A stretch of 25,084 nucleotides of DNA from Candidatus Harrisonbacteria bacterium CG10_big_fil_rev_8_21_14_0_10_44_23 (GTDB taxonomy: Bacteria > Patescibacteriota > Minisyncoccia > UBA6257 > 1-14-0-10-44-23), in contig PFBB01000014.1 in the NCBI GenBank assembly GCA_002773475.1, positions 1 through 25,084 of the forward strand, read 5' to 3'. The notes beneath the pieces were generated by a model. The model saw only the letters and a program-made list of their open reading frames with translations. It was not told the DNA's origin and made no database searches. A program made the translations under genes and the position numbers. Positions within the stretch are counted from its first letter, which is position 1. Every line of letters starts with the position of its first letter. Below are positions 21,378 through 25,084 of this stretch, one piece after another.

Positions 21378-23048
21378 ATGACCATTCAACATAGAGTTAA
21401 AGAGTTTATTCAAGCAGTCACTCTTAATACAGTAGATTTTAAGCTTGAGGTTCCCACTCAGGCATCTTTTGGGCACTATTCCACAAATTTAGCGCTAGTT
21501 TTAGCGAAAAAGGAGGGTAAGTCTTCTCTAGAAGTTGCGAAAGAGCTCGTCGATAAACTAGAAAAGGCAGACGACGGCAAATTATTTAAAAAAATTGAGG
21601 TAGCCGGCCCCGGCTTCGTTAACTTTTGGCTAAACCCCGAGGTTCTAGCTACTGAGTTTAAAAAATTTAATCCAGAAAAATTACCTAAAAGCGGCAACAA
21701 AGAAAAGGTAATTATCGAATTTTCCTCCCCCAACATAGCCAAGCCAATGCATGTTGGGCACCTTCGCTCCACCATCATCGGTGACTCCTTAGCCCGTATT
21801 TACGAAGCGTTAAATTTTCGAGTCATCCGCTGGAACTATCTCGGAGATTGGGGAACACAATTTGGAAAACTAATTGCCGCCTACAAAAAATGGGGGAGTG
21901 AAGAGAGTCTCGAAAAAGACCCAATCAACCACCTCCTTCAGCTCTATGTCCGCTTCACTAAAGAAATCGAAGGCGATAAAGATCTCGAACAATTAGGGCG
22001 AGATGAATTTAAAAAACTAGAAGATGGAAATAAGGAAAATAGAAAACTTTGGAAAAAATTCCGCCAGCTTTCGTTAAGAGAATTTGCCAAAACCTACAGC
22101 AACCTTGGAATTAAAAAATTTAAGATAGAGAAAGGGGAGAGCGATTATCAAAAAAATCTACCCGGCGTAGTTAAAGAGCTTAAAGAAAAAAACATTGCCA
22201 AAAAAAGCGAAGGGGCGTTGATAATCGAGCTCAAAGACCTTCCACCTGCGCTAATCCAAAAATCCGATGGGGCTAGTTTGTATTTCACTAGAGAGATTGC
22301 CGCTCTCGAAGACCGATCCGCCCAAGCCCAAAAGATCTTCTACGTCGTAGGCAATGAGCAGTCACTTCATTTTCAGCAACTTCAAGCAGTTAGTGAGCTT
22401 ATTAAGCTTCCAATCAAAATCGAGCACATTAAATACGGGCTAGTTTTAAATGAGGAGGGTAAAAAGATATCCACCCGAAAAGGAGAGGCCATCCAACTTA
22501 GCGAGCTACTCGACAAAGCAGTCGAGAAAGCCAAAATTATTGTCTCCAAGAAAAACCCTAGCCTAAAAGAAGACCAAATCAATAGTATCGCTAACGCAGT
22601 TGGTATTGGAGCTATTAAGTTTAACGATCTTAAAGAGAATAGAGTGTCCGATATTCGTTTCGATTGGGACAAAATGCTTGATATCAATGGCGACAGCGGA
22701 CCATATTTGCAATATACCTATGCCCGTTTAAACAGTATTCTCCAAAAAGGAGGCAAGCAGGCCAACAACGCAGAGGAATTAAAAGAAAACATGGAAATAT
22801 CAATCGTTAAAAAACTTCTGGATTTCCCTGATGTAGTTATGCTTTGCCAAGAGAGCAATCTCACCAGCCACCTTGCTAAACACCTCCTCGATCTTGCCCA
22901 CACGCTCAATAGTTATTATGAATCTGTCCCAGTTTTAAGTGCGCCCAAAGATAAGAAATCCGCTCGTCTCTATCTCGTAAAGAAAGCCAACCAAGTGCTT
23001 GAGGCCGGACTGTGCCTACTTGGCATAGACACCCCCGGCCAGATATAA
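21378..23048 (+). CDS. argS: arginyl-tRNA synthetase
   Basis: Class I synthetase that charges tRNA-Arg. The 556-residue protein has the ArgRS N-terminal additional domain (about 1-85, with PTQASFGHYSTNLAL), the catalytic signature FSSPNIAKPMHVGHLRST (HIGH motif HVGH), the WNYLGDWGTQFGKLI segment, KISTRKGE as the KMSK-like loop, and the DALR anticodon-binding domain (GPYLQYTYARLNSIL onward). Length is normal. An upstream start at 21348 would add ten residues encoded by repeat DNA and is rejected. The ATG lacks a ribosome binding site. Confidence 0.96.
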   Translation: MTIQHRVKEFIQAVTLNTVDFKLEVPTQASFGHYSTNLALVLAKKEGKSSLEVAKELVDKLEKADDGKLFKKIEVAGPGFVNFWLNPEVLATEFKKFNPEKLPKSGNKEKVIIEFSSPNIAKPMHVGHLRSTIIGDSLARIYEALNFRVIRWNYLGDWGTQFGKLIAAYKKWGSEESLEKDPINHLLQLYVRFTKEIEGDKDLEQLGRDEFKKLEDGNKENRKLWKKFRQLSLREFAKTYSNLGIKKFKIEKGESDYQKNLPGVVKELKEKNIAKKSEGALIIELKDLPPALIQKSDGASLYFTREIAALEDRSAQAQKIFYVVGNEQSLHFQQLQAVSELIKLPIKIEHIKYGLVLNEEGKKISTRKGEAIQLSELLDKAVEKAKIIVSKKNPSLKEDQINSIANAVGIGAIKFNDLKENRVSDIRFDWDKMLDINGDSGPYLQYTYARLNSILQKGGKQANNAEELKENMEISIVKKLLDFPDVVMLCQESNLTSHLAKHLLDLAHTLNSYYESVPVLSAPKDKKSARLYLVKKANQVLEAGLCLLGIDTPGQI

Positions 23049-23049
23049 T

Positions 23050-23078
23050 TTGGCAACAATAGCCTAATTAGTTATACT
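23050..23078 (+). promoter_or_regulatory. promoter of ileS
   Basis: -35 TTGGCA (23050-23055), 17-nt spacer, -10 TATACT (23073-23078), directly after the argS stop. Start near 23085, giving a leader of about 105 nt, unusually long for this window. Confidence 0.75.
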
Positions 23079-23121
23079 CAATTTAATTGAATAACAGCAA
23101 CAACGCTGACCTGATTTGCAG

Positions 23122-23176
23122 CTAGTTGCGGTAATTGTCACCCTGTTGCCGCCCTAGTTGCGGCAATTTTATTTTT
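23122..23176 (+). promoter_or_regulatory. possible transcription attenuator ahead of ileS
   Basis: Terminator: TTGCCGC (23146-23152), loop CCTAGTT, GCGGCAA (23160-23166), then TTTTATTTTT. Alternative: CTAG..GCGG (23122-23125, 23128-23131) can pair with CCGC.CTAG (23149-23152, 23154-23157), which would break the terminator. A 12-codon leader frame (TTG 23087 to TAG 23125, ending DLICS) ends inside the first arm. T-box motifs are not seen. The hairpin could also simply end an unrelated short transcript. Confidence 0.5.
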
Positions 23177-23189
23177 AATTCTTAAAATT

Positions 23190-25084
23190 ATGTTAAAAGA
23201 TATAAAAAACTTCTCCCTCCCTGAAGTCGAAGAAAAAGTTCTCGAGAAGTGGGAAAAGGAGGGGACAATGAAAAAGTCTTTCGAAAAGAATAGAGGCGAA
23301 AAAGAATTTGTTTTTTACGAAGGACCACCAACCGCCAACGGGAAACCGGGGATTCACCACCTAGAGGCCAGGGCATTTAAAGACATCATCACTCGATTTA
23401 AGGCCATGCAGGGTTTTCACGTTCCGCGAAAAGCCGGTTGGGACACCCATGGACTCCCAGTTGAGATCGCAGTAGAAAAAGCGCTCAATCTAAAGGATAA
23501 GCAAGCTATCGAAGATTACGGAATCGACAAATTTAATGCGCAAGCCAAGGAATTGGTTTTTGCGCATCTGCAAGATTGGCAAGACTTTACTAAACGAATC
23601 GCCTTCTGGGTGGATATGGAAAATCCCTATGTTACCTATCACAACTCCTACATCGAGTCTCTTTGGTGGCTATTCTCAGAGATTAACGAAAGAGGCTATC
23701 TAAAAAAGCTTCAAAAAACCCTACCTTGGTGTCCGAGGTGCCAAACCGCTCTATCTTCTCATGAACTAGCTCAACCGGGAGCATATAGAGAAGTTACCGA
23801 TCCTTCAATTTATGTAAAATTCCCCCTAGCAGAAGCTAAAAGCGACAAGCCAATAGCTAATAGCTATCTTCTAGTTTGGACTACTACCCCATGGACTCTT
23901 CCTGGAAACTTGGCGGTTGCAGTTGACCCAAAGCTTGAATATAAAAAGTTTGAAGTCAAGAACGCTAGCAACTCCGAAGTCGAATATCTAATCAGCTACA
24001 ACCAACCCCCAGAGATAGAGGGTTTTGAGGTTAAAGAAGTAGAAAAAATCTCCGGCCAAGAGCTTATCGGATTAAAATACCAATCTCCATTCAACCTCCC
24101 CACCGACGCACTCAACAAGCTAAAAGGCCACAAACTCCACGAAGTATGGGTTGGAGATTTTGTCACCACCGAGGACGGTAGTGGTTTAGTCCACATTGCC
24201 CCTGCATTTGGAGAAGAAGACTTTCGACTTATGGGGATTAAAGAAAATCTCCCAGTCACCATAACCGAAAAAATCGAAATGGCTCAAGGATTTCCCGGGG
24301 CCGGAAAGTATGTCAAAGAAGCCGATCGAGATATTGTTAAAGATCTTGAGGGACGCAACTTGCTATATAAATTCTCCAGAATAAAGCACGAATATCCACA
24401 CTGTTGGCGTTGCGACAACCCACTTTTCTACGTTGTAAGAGAATCTTGGTTTATCGAGATGTCTCAGCTCCAAAAACAGCTCATTAAAGGAAACGAAAAA
24501 ATAAACTGGGTGCCTTCGCACATCAAAGAGGGGCGTTTTGGCAATTGGCTTAGCGAAATCAAAGACTGGTCAATTTCCCGCAACCGATATTGGGGAACCC
24601 CTCTACCTATTTGGGTATCCGAAGATGAAAAGGAAAAGTTTGTCGTTAGCTCTCTAGAGGATCTTCAAAAATACTCTCCAAATCAAAACACCTTTTACCT
24701 CCTTCGCCACGGCGAGGCCCGCGCCAATATCGAGCACGTTGTCGCGGCGGGACCAGAGGATAGCCCCGAACACACCTCCGACCTAACCGAGTTGGGCGAG
24801 AAACAGGTAGCTCAAGTAGCCAAAGAACTCAAAAAGGAGGAGATCGATTTAATCTTCGCCTCTCCTTATCTACGCACCAAGAAAACCGCTCAAGCCACCG
24901 CCAAAGAAATTGGCAAGGAAGTGGCTTTTGATGACCGACTAAAAGAAATTGATGGTGGGAAACTTAATTGGCAACCACTCAAAGAATACTGGGCTCTCTT
25001 CAAAGACGATCAAGAGAAGTTTGATAAAGCCCCAGAGGGAGGGGAGAGTTTAGCAGACGCCAGAAAAAGAGTTTTAGAATTTTA
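23190..25084 (+). CDS. ileS: isoleucyl-tRNA synthetase with inserted histidine-phosphatase domain (3' truncated by window)
   Basis: Charges tRNA-Ile and edits mischarged Val; 631 codons are visible and the frame is open to the edge. EGPPTANGKPGIHHLEARAFKD is the HIGH region in the form typical of eukaryote/archaeal-like IleRS. WCPRC and CWRC are zinc-ribbon pairs, TTTPWTLPGN and SGLVHIAPAFGEED belong to the editing domain, and SRNRYWGTPLPIW (W at 468) returns to the catalytic core. From about residue 500 a histidine-phosphatase (phosphoglycerate-mutase-like) domain begins in frame: LLRHGEA (R506, H507), FASPYLRTKKTAQ, LKEIDGG and PEGGESLADARKRV. Its end, the second catalytic His, and the rest of IleRS with KMSKS lie outside the window. 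Heptamer repeats encode residues ~215-226. Confidence 0.93.
   Translation, partial: MLKDIKNFSLPEVEEKVLEKWEKEGTMKKSFEKNRGEKEFVFYEGPPTANGKPGIHHLEARAFKDIITRFKAMQGFHVPRKAGWDTHGLPVEIAVEKALNLKDKQAIEDYGIDKFNAQAKELVFAHLQDWQDFTKRIAFWVDMENPYVTYHNSYIESLWWLFSEINERGYLKKLQKTLPWCPRCQTALSSHELAQPGAYREVTDPSIYVKFPLAEAKSDKPIANSYLLVWTTTPWTLPGNLAVAVDPKLEYKKFEVKNASNSEVEYLISYNQPPEIEGFEVKEVEKISGQELIGLKYQSPFNLPTDALNKLKGHKLHEVWVGDFVTTEDGSGLVHIAPAFGEEDFRLMGIKENLPVTITEKIEMAQGFPGAGKYVKEADRDIVKDLEGRNLLYKFSRIKHEYPHCWRCDNPLFYVVRESWFIEMSQLQKQLIKGNEKINWVPSHIKEGRFGNWLSEIKDWSISRNRYWGTPLPIWVSEDEKEKFVVSSLEDLQKYSPNQNTFYLLRHGEARANIEHVVAAGPEDSPEHTSDLTELGEKQVAQVAKELKKEEIDLIFASPYLRTKKTAQATAKEIGKEVAFDDRLKEIDGGKLNWQPLKEYWALFKDDQEKFDKAPEGGESLADARKRVLEF
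23834..23868 (+). repeat. AGCNNNN heptamer array inside ileS
   Basis: AGCTAAA (23834-23840), AGCGACA (23841-23847), AGCCAAT (23848-23854), AGCTAAT (23855-23861), AGCTATC (23862-23868). It encodes AKSDKPIANSY (216-226), a loop just before the editing-domain strand LLVWTTTPWT. The same family as the intergenic array at 5329-5356. Confidence 0.7.

Noticed and set aside
23085..23190. T-box riboswitch upstream of ileS
   Set aside because: The leader is short and lacks a recognisable T-box sequence and specifier stem; only a terminator and a competing arm are seen.
1..25084. UGA-recoded genetic code (code 25)
   Set aside because: tsaE ends in TGA at a sensible point and no family needs in-frame TGA as glycine.
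1..25084. CRISPR arrays, insertion sequences, prophage, integration sites
   Set aside because: No regularly spaced long repeats, transposase or integrase genes are present. The 29-bp duplication at 241-313 has only two copies 44 nt apart and is made of heptamers.

Overview
The window reads as a piece of a small, moderately AT-rich bacterial genome of the Candidate Phyla Radiation (Patescibacteria), perhaps the Microgenomates side. This is inference from gene content: a lone pilus ATPase, a lamin-tail protein, a cupredoxin, a free-standing 5'-3' exonuclease, a shortened MurE-like ligase, a eukaryote/archaeal-style IleRS, very few Shine-Dalgarno sites, and tightly packed housekeeping genes. TGA is used as a stop (tsaE), so the UGA-glycine code of Gracilibacteria/Absconditabacteria does not apply.

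Layout. 1-355: the start of a minus-strand gene with a textbook promoter, then a gene-free stretch carrying heptamer repeats. 356-2032: pilB. 2034-2264: a large inverted-repeat element with a consensus minus-strand promoter, a candidate structured RNA. 2475-6706: ruvB, a lamin-tail membrane protein, tsaE, a 5'-3' exonuclease and an orphan sensor kinase. 6807-10257: fpg, pyrG and holA, ending in a strong bidirectional terminator against minus-strand rpsT. 10680-10820: a GC-rich, arginine/lysine-rich micro-ORF with its own ribosome binding site and terminator. 10908-14179: ruvA, a MurE-like ligase, a beta-CASP nuclease. 14209-15781: a LOG-family protein, an EF-Tu-domain-2-like protein, a cupredoxin. 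15815-19149: a small membrane protein, a membrane-anchored two-ring Clp/Hsp100-like ATPase, and a Nudix hydrolase. 19194-21297 (minus strand): smpB, ssrA (tmRNA), infC, rpmI, rplT, a translation and ribosome-rescue cluster. 21378-25084: argS and the first 631 codons of ileS.

The most notable things are: (1) ileS carries a histidine-phosphatase domain inserted after its WGTPLPIW motif; (2) degenerate 7-bp tandem repeats of different sequence families lie directly in front of many start codons and one array lies inside ileS; (3) the candidate structured RNA at 2034-2229; (4) -10 boxes only 6-9 nt before start codons, predicting leaderless mRNAs; (5) a possible attenuator ahead of ileS; (6) the GC-rich micro-ORF; (7) the membrane Clp-like ATPase with a degenerate first ATPase ring.
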